From: Fulvia fulva
Lineage: Eukaryota; Ascomycota; Dothideomycetes; Mycosphaerellales; Mycosphaerellaceae
Length of the DNA: 64,000 nucleotides
Assembly (NCBI RefSeq): GCF_020509005.1
Contig: NC_063016.1
Coordinates: forward strand, 5,022,001 to 5,086,000
Direction of reading: 5' to 3'
The translations under genes were made by a program, and so were the position numbers. The notes below the pieces were generated by a model that saw only the letters and a program-made list of their open reading frames with translations, did no database searches and was not told where the DNA came from. Positions 33,001-45,347 of this stretch are shown here, piece after piece; the stretch's first letter is position 1, and each line of letters begins with the position of its first letter.

Positions 33001-35834
33001 ACGCGTCGTTAGACTATATACTAGTCAGGACCTCTATTACGATATAGATATAATATATACTAGCGAGAACCCCTAAGCTAAACTAGGGAAAGACCTACTA
33101 GGCTAATATCTAGGCGTACCTCGACGACTCTAAGAGGCTAGTCTAGATCGCGTAGTAGTAATACAATAGTAAAGACGAGATAGACGAGGCAGTCTAAGGG
33201 TTAATAGACGAAATAAGAAAAGCGACCTTACTTTACGTTCCGCTTACCTAACTAATAATATAGTCTAAACTATACTAGACGCCGAAGTATACTACGGTAG
33301 TAAGAGAAGTAAGGAGAGCCCGCCGGGTAAAGATAAGCAGCTATAGCGAGGAGGCCTAGAACGTATATAGGGAGGCATACTAATAGAAGAAAGCTATAAT
33401 ACGGAGGGAGAAAGTAGTCGGCTAGAGAGCTATAGTAGAAGAAATCGCCGACAAGCTAGTAAGGATATAGAAGCTAGTAAAATAGGCCCGATAGGACCCT
33501 ATATAGGGCCCCTCCTTCTCTATCCTAGCGCTATAATCGCCTAGTAGCCCGGTTAGCGAGCCCGAGGCTAAGGCGCGTCTACTAGCTAGTAAGTTCTTCC
33601 CGCCCCTAGTCGAGGCTAATCTAAGCGACATAAATAGCTCTACTCCCCTAGCCCCTAGTATCGCGGTCTAATAGGAGGTGTCCGAGGGAGAAGTTACCGC
33701 TATACTTAGTAAGTTACCGGCGAAGAAAGCCCCGGGGCCGGATAGGATCCTAAACGAGCTACTAAAGAAGTGTAGAGCTTAACTAGCCCTAGTAGCTATA
33801 GCGATCTTTAACGCCTACCTATAGACCGGATACTACCCGATAGTATTTAAATAATCGACGACGGTAGTTCTACGTAAGCCGTAAAAGGAAGACTATACGT
33901 AGGTAAAGTCGTACCGCCTAATTACGCTCCTTAATACTCTTAGGAAGGCGCTTAAGAAGCTAGTTATAACGAGACTCTCTAAGGCGGTAGAGTAGTACTC
34001 CCTACTCCCGGATACCTAGATAGGTACGCGCCTATAGCGATCGACGCTATCCGCGATAGAACTTATTACCTCTTAGGTAAAGGCTATCTAGTATAGGAAT
34101 AGGGACAAGATAGTATCCTTACTTAGTCTAGATATATCGGGAGCCTTCGAATACGTATTATACCCGCGGCTACTCTATATCCTAAGGTCGAAAGGACTCC
34201 CTAAGTAGCTTATTAACTTTGTACGGTCCTACCTCTAAAACCGTAGCACGTCGATCCTAGTCGGTTAGTATAAAAGCCTATTTTAAGTAGTCTATACTAG
34301 AATCCCGTAAGGCTTAACGCTAGTACCTATCCTATTCCTCTTCTTTATAGCGACGCTACTCCTAGCCCTAGAATCCTAGAACACCGCTACGAGCGGCTTC
34401 GAAGACGATACAAACATCCTAGTGTAGTCTTCCTCGACTAAGGAGAACTATATACTACTAGAAGAGAAGTATAAGATCTACGAGGACTAGGCTAGGAGGC
34501 ACGGGGCTCGGTTTGCCCTAGAAAAGTACAATCTGATACACTTTACGCGCCGGCTACGGTTCCATAATATATAAGCTTCTATCTAGATATAGGGGCACAC
34601 GACTAACCCGGCAAATCAGCTTAGGATCCTCGGACTATAGGTAGACCCGGCGCTACGGTAGAGGAAGTACGTATAGGTAATATTACGGAAAGCTAAATAG
34701 AATATAGCATTATACTAGAGGCTTACTACGTCTATATAGGGGGCGGACTTTCGGTAGTTACGACTTCTATATACGGCTATTATACGGCTAGTCCTTACCT
34801 ATAGTAGCTAAGTATAGTCCTTAGGCGAGAGGGCCTACCTATCGAAGGGACTCGTCGCGCTGCTAGCGAAGATCTAAAACTAATGCCTAAGGAAGGTTAC
34901 CGGGGTATATAAGTCGATACTAATAAGGATGCTTAAGTACGAGACCGCTATACCGCCGATCGACCTATATAGCTAGGGACTACGGACCTCCTACTTAGGC
35001 AAGTCGGTATAGTACCTAGTATAGAAGGTCATCGCTAGTATTGTCGTAAGGGCCCGTAAATTAGTACTAGCGTATAAGGGTACTCGACCCGGAAACGAGC
35101 CGAACTACCGGGTAAGGGACGAATAGCTAGTAATACGATAGGAAGGTAAGAAATTGTTTATAGAGCAACTATAGAAAGAGAGGTAGAACAACTAGGGTAT
35201 AGGGTATAGTAGACGCCCTTAGCTAGCGGGACAACCTAAGGAATAGTTAGCTATAAAATCCGCGGTTAAGTACCCCCTAAAGCTTATCTACTACCGCCTT
35301 ATAAGGGTATAGAGTAGTATAGTAACCTAACTACGAAGCGAACATATCGGCCTCTAGGGGTACCTATTATAGAGGAAGGTTCTAGAGTATACAAATACTA
35401 GCTATCCCTACGGCTATTACTTCTAGAATATATAGTACGTACTCCTCGTCTATCCGAGGTAGTCGCTAGGAAGGGGGGAGTAGATAGTAAAGGCGAGAAA
35501 CCGGACGATTAGGGCACTTCTTAATAACGTTAAGGACCTATAGCGCATTACGAACTAGATACTAGAGAAGGGCTAGCTAGAATAGTACCGCCTAGTAGGA
35601 GTAGTATAGGAAGAGAGGACACGGCGTAGCGCGACGAGACCGGCTAGGAGCGGGGGCTAACGGGGTAGTAATATAGACTACGTACGTTTAGAGGGAAAGC
35701 TAATCTAGATAAGGAGAAGTCGGGGGCGGGAAGGGTTTTTACCTATTCGGGTTTCCCTTTATATATAATAATAGATATATACCTATATAGGCCGAATAGG
35801 GTCCTAGAACAGGGGAATAACAAATCTATCTATC
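27053..35834 (+). mobile_element. LINE-B plus-strand copy (RIPed, interrupted)
   Basis: A near full-length LINE of about 4.9 kb once the nested LINE-E (29131-32954) is removed. The 12-bp TSD TATATAAGCCTA is at 27041-27052 and 35835-35846. ORF1 with a zinc-knuckle region spans about 27150-28490. The endonuclease domain starts near 28530 (IIQYNVNYSKD-like, later HIVVGDFNIYYPS). The reverse transcriptase follows in the right half; its catalytic motif reads GFEDDTNIL near 34400 (Val changed to Glu). The 3' UTR ends in a TATC-type tail. It sits in the Copia 5' LTR. The defining 5' end, AAAACACGAC, is shared with the minus-strand copy. Confidence 0.8.
29131..32954 (-). mobile_element. LINE-E inserted in LINE-B (RIPed)
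   Basis: A minus-strand LINE with its tail at 29131 (GATAGATAGATA). The 15-bp TSD AGCTACTACTATATA is at 29116-29130 and 32955-32969. The uninterrupted version of that site is visible in the other LINE-B copy near 50840, which confirms the insertion. Reverse transcriptase is in the left half: a complemented FVDD-type catalytic motif lies near 30610. The ORF1 zinc-knuckle region is towards 32100-32300. A small open frame at 32126-32365 is a chance gap between stops. It has its own 3' UTR and is a family distinct from LINE-B. Confidence 0.8.
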
Positions 35835-36208
35835 TATATAAGCCTAGGAAGAATAGACAAGTATAGAGATAGACCTTACTAATCATAACGAAGGATATAA
35901 TATATTAAGATATAGTATCTAAAAGGAAGTTAATAATTAGGAAGTAATCTAGTAGCCTAAGGTATCTATAATAACTCAGCTTATAGGGAGATACCTTCTC
36001 TCCCCTTTAGCTTAGATAGACATCTAACACAATTAATATATTAGTTCCTAATATATTGCTATATACTCGTACTATTAGTTAGTTAAAGATTGATCTCTTA
36101 CTCTACTCTGCTACTATTAATCTATACCTATTTAATAGGATATAAGCCCGGGTTTATATAAGAATAAGAGTAACCTATATTAGTATAGGTTACTTATATC
36201 CCTTACTA

Positions 36209-36217
36209 TTGTAGCAG
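36209..36217 (+). other. Candidate Copia primer-binding site
   Basis: TTGTAGCAG resembles the TGGTAGC start used by Copia elements that prime with initiator tRNA-Met (one RIP-compatible difference). It lies between the presumed LTR end and the first gag sequence. Would put the left LTR at roughly 430 bp once insertions are removed. Confidence 0.3.
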
Positions 36218-39200
36218 AAAACATCTAGGAATTAGAAGTCTATCCCGTCTATCCTATTAAGGAGCTTAGTTCGATACTAAGTAATAGGTCACCTAGATAA
36301 GGACTCTATACGACTTACTTAAAGCCAATACCTTAAAGATACTCTATAGGTAGAACTATATCGAGATACTATTAAGAAGGACTTTAAGTAAGTCATTTAA
36401 AGCTCTACTAGGAGAGACAGCCCTATGTCCTAACCCCGAGACCTTATACCGCTCCTTCTCTACTTTACTAAGTAAGCCTTAGTATCTATACCTACGAACT
36501 TTCCTATTCTATACTAGAAGCCTTAGTAGGATCTAAGCTACTACTTTGGAACATATGCACCTTGTTTCATTATATCTAATCTATTATAGATTTATACTAA
36601 GAGAAGATAGAGGAGAAGGGAGGTAAAATCCTAATTCTTAGGAGTAATAATTAGAAGAGATAGTTCAACCTTTAGAGATATAAGATAGAGAGTTAATCAG
36701 CATTTTTTATAATTAATAACCTAATAGGAGTGTCTTTTAATAACGTTAAGGGCAAGACTCTAAAACTCTAAGAAGAGGCTATAACTAAAGAGATCCTTAA
36801 TACGCTAATATATATAAGACAAAATGTAGTATATAACTTGGATATCCTTAGTAGGATTATAGAAGAAGATAAATTTGAGCTTAAGGGCTTATATAAATCT
36901 AGAAGAGCTACTAAGAAGTAGGTATATCTCTAGAACAAGTATAGCTAGGTGCTACTAACCTATATATATATAAGCTTATAAAGCAATTTGTGACCTTTAA
37001 GATAAGTAAAGAGTTCACTATTAGATCTGTATAGACATACCTAGTTTCTCTTAGAAAAGGGATTGCTAATGTTGACCTAGAGGGTCAGTATTATAGGAAA
37101 GCTAATATAAGGATAACCTAGCTCTTAAGCTCACTACTACCTAACTACTATATAGCTAGGGATACTATTATAGCTTAGCTAAAGATAGATTATAAAAGGA
37201 CCTTAAAGATCCTTAAAGCTTAAGAAGCTAGATTAGATCCCTCTAAGGCTAAGTATAGTATAGTAGCTACCTAGGTCAAGCTCTTAGGTCTAGTAAGACT
37301 ACTCTCCTACCTTCTCTATAAGAAGGATTATCTAATTAAGGACTGCCCTAGTCTACCTAAGGTAAGAAAGGTCCTTAGATCTCATTCCTAACTACTATCT
37401 TCTAAGAATATAATATATATTGAGAAGAAGAGAACTCTACTACCTACTTTAAGGAGGACACTAAGAGAGAAGTCCTCTATAGAAGAACTTAAGAAAATAG
37501 TAAAGAAACTTAGCTCTAATATACTGTTACTCTAGAAGAACTAGGCCTAGTCTTATACCTCTAAAGCAAAGAAGACTATAAAAGGGTTTTCCGCCTAAGA
37601 GTTACGTAACTTATATAGCTTATCCCTAGAGACAATGTCTAATAATGATAAGTATAATAAAGTAGCTTACTTAACTATAGAAGTCTAAGGTAAGTTCCCC
37701 TCGTTAGAGTAGTTACTTAACTCCTATACTTTATTCTATATAACTAACTACATTACTACCCCTAATATTACTTAGAGGCGGGCGTAATTATATATGTCTT
37801 TAGGCTCCTAAAATACAGCGCATTCGATAGCGCGTATTAAGGGCAACTTAGGAACGTATAAAGCAACTGTCTATACCGGATACCTATCGAGATATATAGC
37901 TCTAAAGCTAGTCTATTTCGAGGTTCTAGTTACCCTATTTCTATAGCTTAGCTACGGCCCTAAGCCCTCTTCTAGACTAGCCGAAACTTAGCTAGAACAT
38001 TACCTAACTTAGATTATAAGCTATACTAGCAATTTACTATAAACCTACTATATACCCTTAACGTATATAGCTCGCGTAATATATAGAACACTTATAAGAC
38101 CTTACGCTATAATCTAAACGGCCGCCCGCTAGTCCTCTCGAAAAGGAGAAGGTAAACTAGAGATATAGACTCTAGACTAGAAGCCTAGCTAGCGACTATT
38201 AAGTGACTTATAAGGGAAACCTACGCCTACTAAAAATAGACATAAAGTACACTACTACTAAGCTAGTAATAGTATAGCTAGTAATAATAGCTAAACTAGT
38301 AATAGCTATAGTAACCGCGACTATAAATATAGAGTAAGCCACCCCTCCGGGTTAACTAAACCTCTATATAGAAGGACCTCTATAAAGAGGCTTAAGAGAT
38401 ACTTAAAGTAGATAAGCGCCTAGCTAGAGTATATAAGAATACGATCGCCTAACTCCTTAGAGCCCTTAAGGCACTCGAATATTAGATCCCGAGAGTAATC
38501 TAGTAGACAATATAGAAAGCTACTACCTAGTATACTCCTATATAGGCAAACGTAGTAGCTAACTCTCCTAACCTATAGACCTAAAGGACAAACAACGCTA
38601 TTAGGGTATACGTTACGGACCCGGAGGAGAAGCGAGAGCTAGAGAGCCTAATAAGTAAGGAGCTAGTAGATAGGATTAGCTAGAAGGAGATAGTAGGAGC
38701 TAAAATCGAGCCTAGAGGAGTAATACGCCTCTTTATAGTATAGAAGACAGACCGACAAAAGCTCGAGACCCTTAAGGACTAGGTAGTTAAGGTAGCGAGG
38801 TCGGTAAAGGTCTCTTACTAGTAGTTTACGGTAATAGCCTATAGGGTACTAAGGACCTTTAGGGTAGAGAACGACCTCGCTCTACTCTAGATATAGAACT
38901 AGAACACCTTACCGGGAGTACGCTTTACTAAAGTAGCGTAGCTAAATAAGAACGTCGAAGCTACTAAGACGTACTCCTCTCTAATTATCTAGATAGCTCC
39001 CGCGGAATAAGTAAACTAGGTCCTAGAAGGAGGACTATTCTAGTAATACAAACGCCTCGACACGGAGATATATAAGAGTAGCTACAGAGTGCTCTAATGC
39101 TTTAACTACTAATTATACGGCTATATTACGCTAAAGTATACCGAGACGACCCCTAAGTACCTATACTACGTAGGGCCGTATTAGGGGAAATAATGCCTAC

Positions 39201-41175
39201 GGGAGGAATCGAGGTACGCGTACTACGGCCGTAAACACCCGATATACTCGAACTAATACCCTATAAGGATAGTAGCGTAAGAAAAGGCCCGCTAGGCTAG
39301 GGTAATAACCCTAGTAAGGTACCCTATACTAACGCTCGGTAATTCCTAGTATAGAGGATTCGAGGCCGTAAAGAGGAAAAGGATAGACGAAGCAATATAA
39401 AATATATAGATAGATAGATTTGTCATTCCCCTATTCTAGGACCCTATTCGGCCTATATAGGTATATATCTATTATTATATATAAAGGGAAACCCGAATAG
39501 GTAAAAACCCTTCCCGCCCCCGACTTCTCCTTATCTAGATTAGCTTTCCCTCTAAACGTACGTAGTCTATATTACTACCCCGTTAGCCCCCGCTCCTAGC
39601 CGGTCTCGTCGCGCTACGCCGTGTCCTCTCTTCCTATACTACTCCTACTAGGCGGTACTATTCTAGCTAGCCCTTCTCTAGTATCTAGTTCGTAATGCGC
39701 TATAGGTCCTTAACGTTATTAAGAAGTGCCCTAATCGTCCGGTTTCTCGCCTTTACTATCTACTCCCCCCTTCCTAGCGACTACCTCGGATAGACGAGGA
39801 GTACGTACTATATATTCTAGAAGTAATAGCCGTAGGGATAGCTAGTATTTGTATACTCTAGAACCTTCCTCTATAATAGGTACCCCTAGAGGCCGATATG
39901 TTCGCTTCGTAGTTAGGTTACTATACTACTCTATACCCTTATAAGGCGGTAGTAGATAAGCTTTAGGGGGTACTTAACCGCGGATTTTATAGCTAACTAT
40001 TCCTTAGGTTGTCCCGCTAGCTAAGGGCGTCTACTATACCCTATACCCTAGTTGTTCTACCTCTCTTTCTATAGTTGCTCTATAAACAATTTCTTACCTT
40101 CCTATCGTATTACTAGCTATTCGTCCCTTACCCGGTAGTTCGGCTCGTTTCCGGGTCGAGTACCCTTATACGCTAGTACTAATTTACGGGCCCTTACGAC
40201 AATACTAGCGATGACCTTCTATACTAGGTACTATACCGACTTGCCTAAGTAGGAGGTCCGTAGTCCCTAGCTATATAGGTCGATCGGCGGTATAGCGGTC
40301 TCGTACTTAAGCATCCTTATTAGTATCGACTTATATACCCCGGTAACCTTCCTTAGGCATTAGTTTTAGATCTTCGCTAGCAGCGCGACGAGTCCCTTCG
40401 ATAGGTAGGCCCTCTCGCCTAAGGACTATACTTAGCTACTATAGGTAAGGACTAGCCGTATAATAGCCGTATATAGAAGTCGTAACTACCGAAAGTCCGC
40501 CCCCTATATAGACGTAGTAAGCCTCTAGTATAATGCTATATTCTATTTAGCTTTCCGTAATATTACCTATACGTACTTCCTCTACCGTAGCGCCGGGTCT
40601 ACCTATAGTCCGAGGATCCTAAGCTGATTTGCCGGGTTAGTCGTGTGCCCCTATATCTAGATAGAAGCTTATATATTATGGAACCGTAGCCGGCGCGTAA
40701 AGTGTATCAGATTGTACTTTTCTAGGGCAAACCGAGCCCCGTGCCTCCTAGCCTAGTCCTCGTAGATCTTATACTTCTCTTCTAGTAGTATATAGTTCTC
40801 CTTAGTCGAGGAAGACTACACTAGGATGTTTGTATCGTCTTCGAAGCCGCTCGTAGCGGTGTTCTAGGATTCTAGGGCTAGGAGTAGCGTCGCTATAAAG
40901 AAGAGGAATAGGATAGGTACTAGCGTTAAGCCTTACGGGATTCTAGTATAGACTACTTAAAATAGGCTTTTATACTAACCGACTAGGATCGACGTGCTAC
41001 GGTTTTAGAGGTAGGACCGTACAAAGTTAATAAGCTACTTAGGGAGTCCTTTCGACCTTAGGATATAGAGTAGCCGCGGGTATAATACGTATTCGAAGGC
41101 TCCCGATATATCTAGACTAAGTAAGGATACTATCTTGTCCCTATTCCTATACTAGATAGCCTTTACCTAAGAGGT

Positions 41176-41370
41176 TGTTACGGTTTACCTCGTAAGGCTA
41201 TACTTAGTATTACGTGACCTAGTACGCTAGCGCGCCCGGACCCTAGACCCTAACCCCGACGTTTACTTTATCGCGGCTTCGCGACTTTATTATCTTCTCT
41301 TCTTCGTAGAACTTATTCGATTCTAAGGTATTAATACGTTTACGCCCTATCTTACGCCTTGTCCGTATTA
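41176..41370 (+). repeat. Left 195-bp LTR
   Basis: Starts TGTTACGG; direct copy of 49536-49730. Differences between the copies that I noticed (such as TTTACC against TTCACC, TACTTAG against TACTGAG, GTGACC against GTAACC) are all transitions of RIP type. Confidence 0.85.
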
Positions 41371-43269
41371 TTAAGTTCTACCGCTCTTAGATCGCCGAGC
41401 CGTACGATTATAGACTACGTATCGCTACTACGACCGCGAACGACCGAGACTCGAATAGCCGTAGGTACTAATACGACTATCGGACTAGACGAATCATCCT
41501 TTATCCTAAGACTTAACCTAAACCCTCTTACGAAGGCGTTCCTCCGAGAAGCCCGATAAAAGCGGAACGGCGTACTTAGCGTAGCGTAGTAAGAGGTAGA
41601 AGACGAGTCGTAGTAGGATCCGGATTTTAACGATACCGTAGGTATAGAACGACTACGTAATAAAGCGTAAGAGACATAGAACGAGACTTAGGGTCGCGGA
41701 GACACTAAGTAGGCTCGTTAGTAAGAGGAAGAACGTCGGCGCTAGAAGTACTAAGAGCTACTACGTAATAAGTATAACCGACGTTAGATAGTACCGGTAC
41801 CGTTAAAGAAGAATGGTAACGACGACGGTAGTAGACGACCGAGAGCAAGGGGGAGACGAGTAGAGGACGCTCTATAAGAAGGCGGAAGAGATAGTAGCGG
41901 TAGAAGAAGGAAGGTTTCCGGAGAGAGCACTAAAAGGAGTAATAAGCGAACTACTCGGGTAACTAAAGGCGCTCAAACGATAAATAAGCACTACGATCAA
42001 TATAGCAATCGAGGTAGTAATACGAAACGTAAGAAACAACCCTTAAAGAGACCCGAGACAGACCTAGGGCCTAACGACCTAGGCAATAATCGCGAGCCAA
42101 CCCACCCCCCCTTAAAGTATAGGGCTACGAGTCTATATTACGGACTAGAAAGAGAAGGAAGAGATAGGAAAGATGACCGGGAGGGAGATAGTCGAGAAGA
42201 TCGGAGTAAAGGGAATAGTAGGGGCAAGGGTAGATAATAAAGGGGTCAAGCTGTTTATAGTACACGTATAGGACAAGAAGGCCCTCGAAATAAACAAGGA
42301 GTAGACACTAAAGATCGGGAGTATAGCGAAAGTCTCCTATTAACAGTATATAGTAATTACGTATAGGGTCCTACGAACCTTTAATATATAAAGGGATATA
42401 CTAAACCTCTAGAGGCAAAACTAGGTAATAGCACTAGGACTACAGATCATAAAGATAGCGTAGGTCAAGAAGAAGATAGAGGAGGGTAAGAGGGCCTCCT
42501 CGCTAATCTTATAGGTTGTAACACTAGAGCAAGCGAACAAGGTCTTAGACTTAGGGTTATACTAGGACTTTAAGAGGCTAGATATAGAAATCTATTAGAG
42601 TAACTATAGAATCCTTTAATGTTTCAACTGTCAACAGTACGGACATATTACCCTAAAGTGTAGTAAAGCTACACTAGTCTGCTTATACTATGCTAGTGAT
42701 TACGCGACCTAAGAGTGCTAAAAACGGAAGGAGGACATAAGATGCGCAGTATATAGGAGAAAACACCCGGCATCGTCAAACTAATGCCTAGTTAGACTAT
42801 TAGCCCAGTGGAGAGCGCGGGAAGCAAGGGTAATAATACTAACTAGGTTCCTAGTAGGTAAACAGAAACAACTAGAGAGAACCACCCACCCGAATAAGAG
42901 ACCCCGGCTATAAGAGGAGCTACAAATAGTACTAGTAATAGGGAGACTAACGTTCTTATACAAGGTAGCGTAGAGCAATAGATAAATAAGAATCAACTAA
43001 ATGATAGGGAGCCAACCCTAAAGGGAAGAATAGGAGGAGGGACGGGAAAACTAACAGTAAGACTAATAGCAAGACTAAACGGACCTAGACACAAACATGT
43101 CCTAATGCCTTATACTAATAGACTATTAATCATTCAGTATAATGTGAACAGAAGCAAAGACAAGGTCTAAAGGAGCTTTCTATAAGCCTTAGACCCGGAG
43201 GAACACTATATTATAGCAATATAGGAACTATAGATCAACCTATACTCTAGGATTCTATTAACTATACGA

Positions 43270-45347
43270 CAAGGAGTCACTGACTGTGGTCTTGAGAAAA
43301 CCACAGAAAGAGGACTACACAAAGCTAAAGGCATACAGACCTATTGCCTTGCTCAACACACTAGGCAAACTCCTGGAAAAGATCATAGCAGAAAGGCTGA
43401 CAAACCTAGCTGAAGAACATGGAATCCTTCCTGAAGAACAGATGGGAGGCAGGAAACAAAGATCAACACTAACAGCTGTGGAACTTATCACAGAGCAGAT
43501 CAAGACCCTATGGCACTTTGGGAACAACAAAGCAGCCACACTCCTCTCACTAGACATATCAGGAGCCTTTGACAATGTCTCACACCAGAGGCTGATCCAC
43601 ATCCTGAAACAGAAGGCTATCCCTAACTGGACAGTCCAGTTTATCCAGTCCTTCCTCAGAGGCAGAACCACAAGACTAAGACTGGGCAGATACAAATCTG
43701 ACAGCATGCCTACAGAGACAGGAATCCCACAGGGATCAACAATGTCTCCAATCCTGTTTCTCCTCTTTATGGCAGACCTGCCAGCAAAGCTAAACTCCAG
43801 AAACACATCAGCCTCAGGGTTTGTAGATGACACAAACATCCTAGCCTGGTCAGACAGCACAGAAGAGAACTGCAGAATCTTGCAGAAGAAACACAAGGAA
43901 TGTGAGGAATGGGCCAGGAAACATGGAGCCAGATTTGCCCCAGAGAAGTATCAACTCATCCACTTCAGTAGAGCCAGAAACAGACACAATATGCAAGCCC
44001 CAATCACTATTCAGGGACACACAACAGAACCCTCAAGTGAATTAAGGGTGCTAGGAATATGGATGGATCCAAAGCTCAGCTGGGGACCACAGGTCAAGAA
44101 AGCACAGGCAAGAGCAGACAACAACAGGCAATCAATTGACAGGCTTACAGCCTCCACATGGGGAGCCACATTTGCGAAAGCAAAGGTTATGTACAAGGCC
44201 ATTGTGAAGCCAGCCATGCTATATGGAGCCCAGATCTGGTCAGCCCAAGACAAGATCCCAAAGAGAATTGCAGATCCCATCAGCAGAGCCCAAGCCTCCT
44301 GTCTGAAAAAGGTGCTTGGAGCATACAAGTCAACTCCAACAAGGGTGGTCGAAATGGAGTCTGGCTCCCCACCAGCCAAGCTCTACCTTCAAGGGTTGAG
44401 ATACCAGTATGCAGGAAAGACGTCTGCATACCCAGCCCAGCTAGTAATCCAGAAGGCAGTCAACAAAATCAGGAGCCAGTGCACAAGAAGGCACAGACAA
44501 GCAAGACCCAATCCAGCCCCACAGAAGCAGCAGGACCTGCAGAAGTTCAAAGAACTAACAGAACAGCTGCACCTAGCCCAGCAGGAACAGGACAGAAGGG
44601 CTCAAGGGAGAGGATCAGCAGCCAGCCAAGGGAAGAAGCAACAGTCTCTAGCTGAAAGGATAGCAGGACTCCTCTGGAAGACTGAATGGACAAGAACCCC
44701 ACAGAGGCCAGGAACCCCAAAGGCACTCCAACAGTTTGGTAGCCACAACTACCTACTGTACTCAGACCTGACCAGGTCAGAAGCAAGCATAGCAATACAA
44801 ATCCGCTCTGGACACATCGGAGTCAGGGCATACCTGCATCAGAGAAAAGTCCCAGGTATCGAAGACAAGAGTTGCCCATGCGGCTACCTGTCCCAGAATG
44901 TCGAACATAGACTTCTGGTTTGCAAAGAATGGAGTACAGGGAGAGGTGAATGGAGGGCAAGGGCAAGGAACAGAAACTTCCAAGCCATGATCAGCAATAA
45001 GGGAGACCTCCAGAGAATTACAAGGTGGATCATCCACCAAGGATTTTTGGAGCAGTTCTCTCTTACTAGGGAAACAGAGAGATGGATTGAGGAGAGAAAG
45101 AAGGAGGAGGAGAGCAGGAAGAGGGGGACAACTCTAGGGTTGCAGACAAGGTAGTCAGAGGCTAACCACCATGACACTAGTGCACCCTAATGGAAGGAAA
45201 ACTGAGAACTCATGGCAAGGAAGCTATTAGAGAAGGAGAGGAGGTTTTTACCTAGGAATAGGTTTCCTACCTTATGTAGTAACATATATAGACATAAATC
45301 CGCATAGGCCGGAGGGCACCACAACGGGTAAATGAATCATCTATCTA
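43270..45347 (+). mobile_element. Young LINE-A insertion, 5'-truncated, not RIPed
   Basis: A 2.08-kb insertion flanked by a 15-16 bp TSD, TCTATTAACTATACGA, at 43254-43269 and 45348-45363. The composition is normal throughout (CAG, TGG and CpA abundant), unlike everything around it. It starts inside the reverse transcriptase frame, carries the rest of ORF2, a 3' UTR of about 190 bp and a CTATCTAT tail. It belongs to the same family as the RIPed LINE-A that it interrupts. The 5' truncation is typical of target-primed reverse transcription. Confidence 0.9.
43286..45154 (+). pseudogene. LINE-A reverse transcriptase, 5'-truncated ORF2
   Basis: About 620 codons are open without a stop. The first codon is GTG inside the domain, so there is no true start. 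From the start: RPIALLNTLGKLLEKIIAER (RT), LLSLDISGAFDNV at 87-99, GIPQGSTMSP at 146-155, and the catalytic FVDDTNILAW at 179-188, so the polymerase core from motif 2 onwards is intact. After the RT there is no RNase H domain; a C-terminal Cys/His cluster (CPCGYLSQNVEHRLLVC) follows near residue 535. The endonuclease and ORF1 are missing, so it cannot move by itself, but it shows that an intact source of this family existed recently. Confidence 0.85.
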
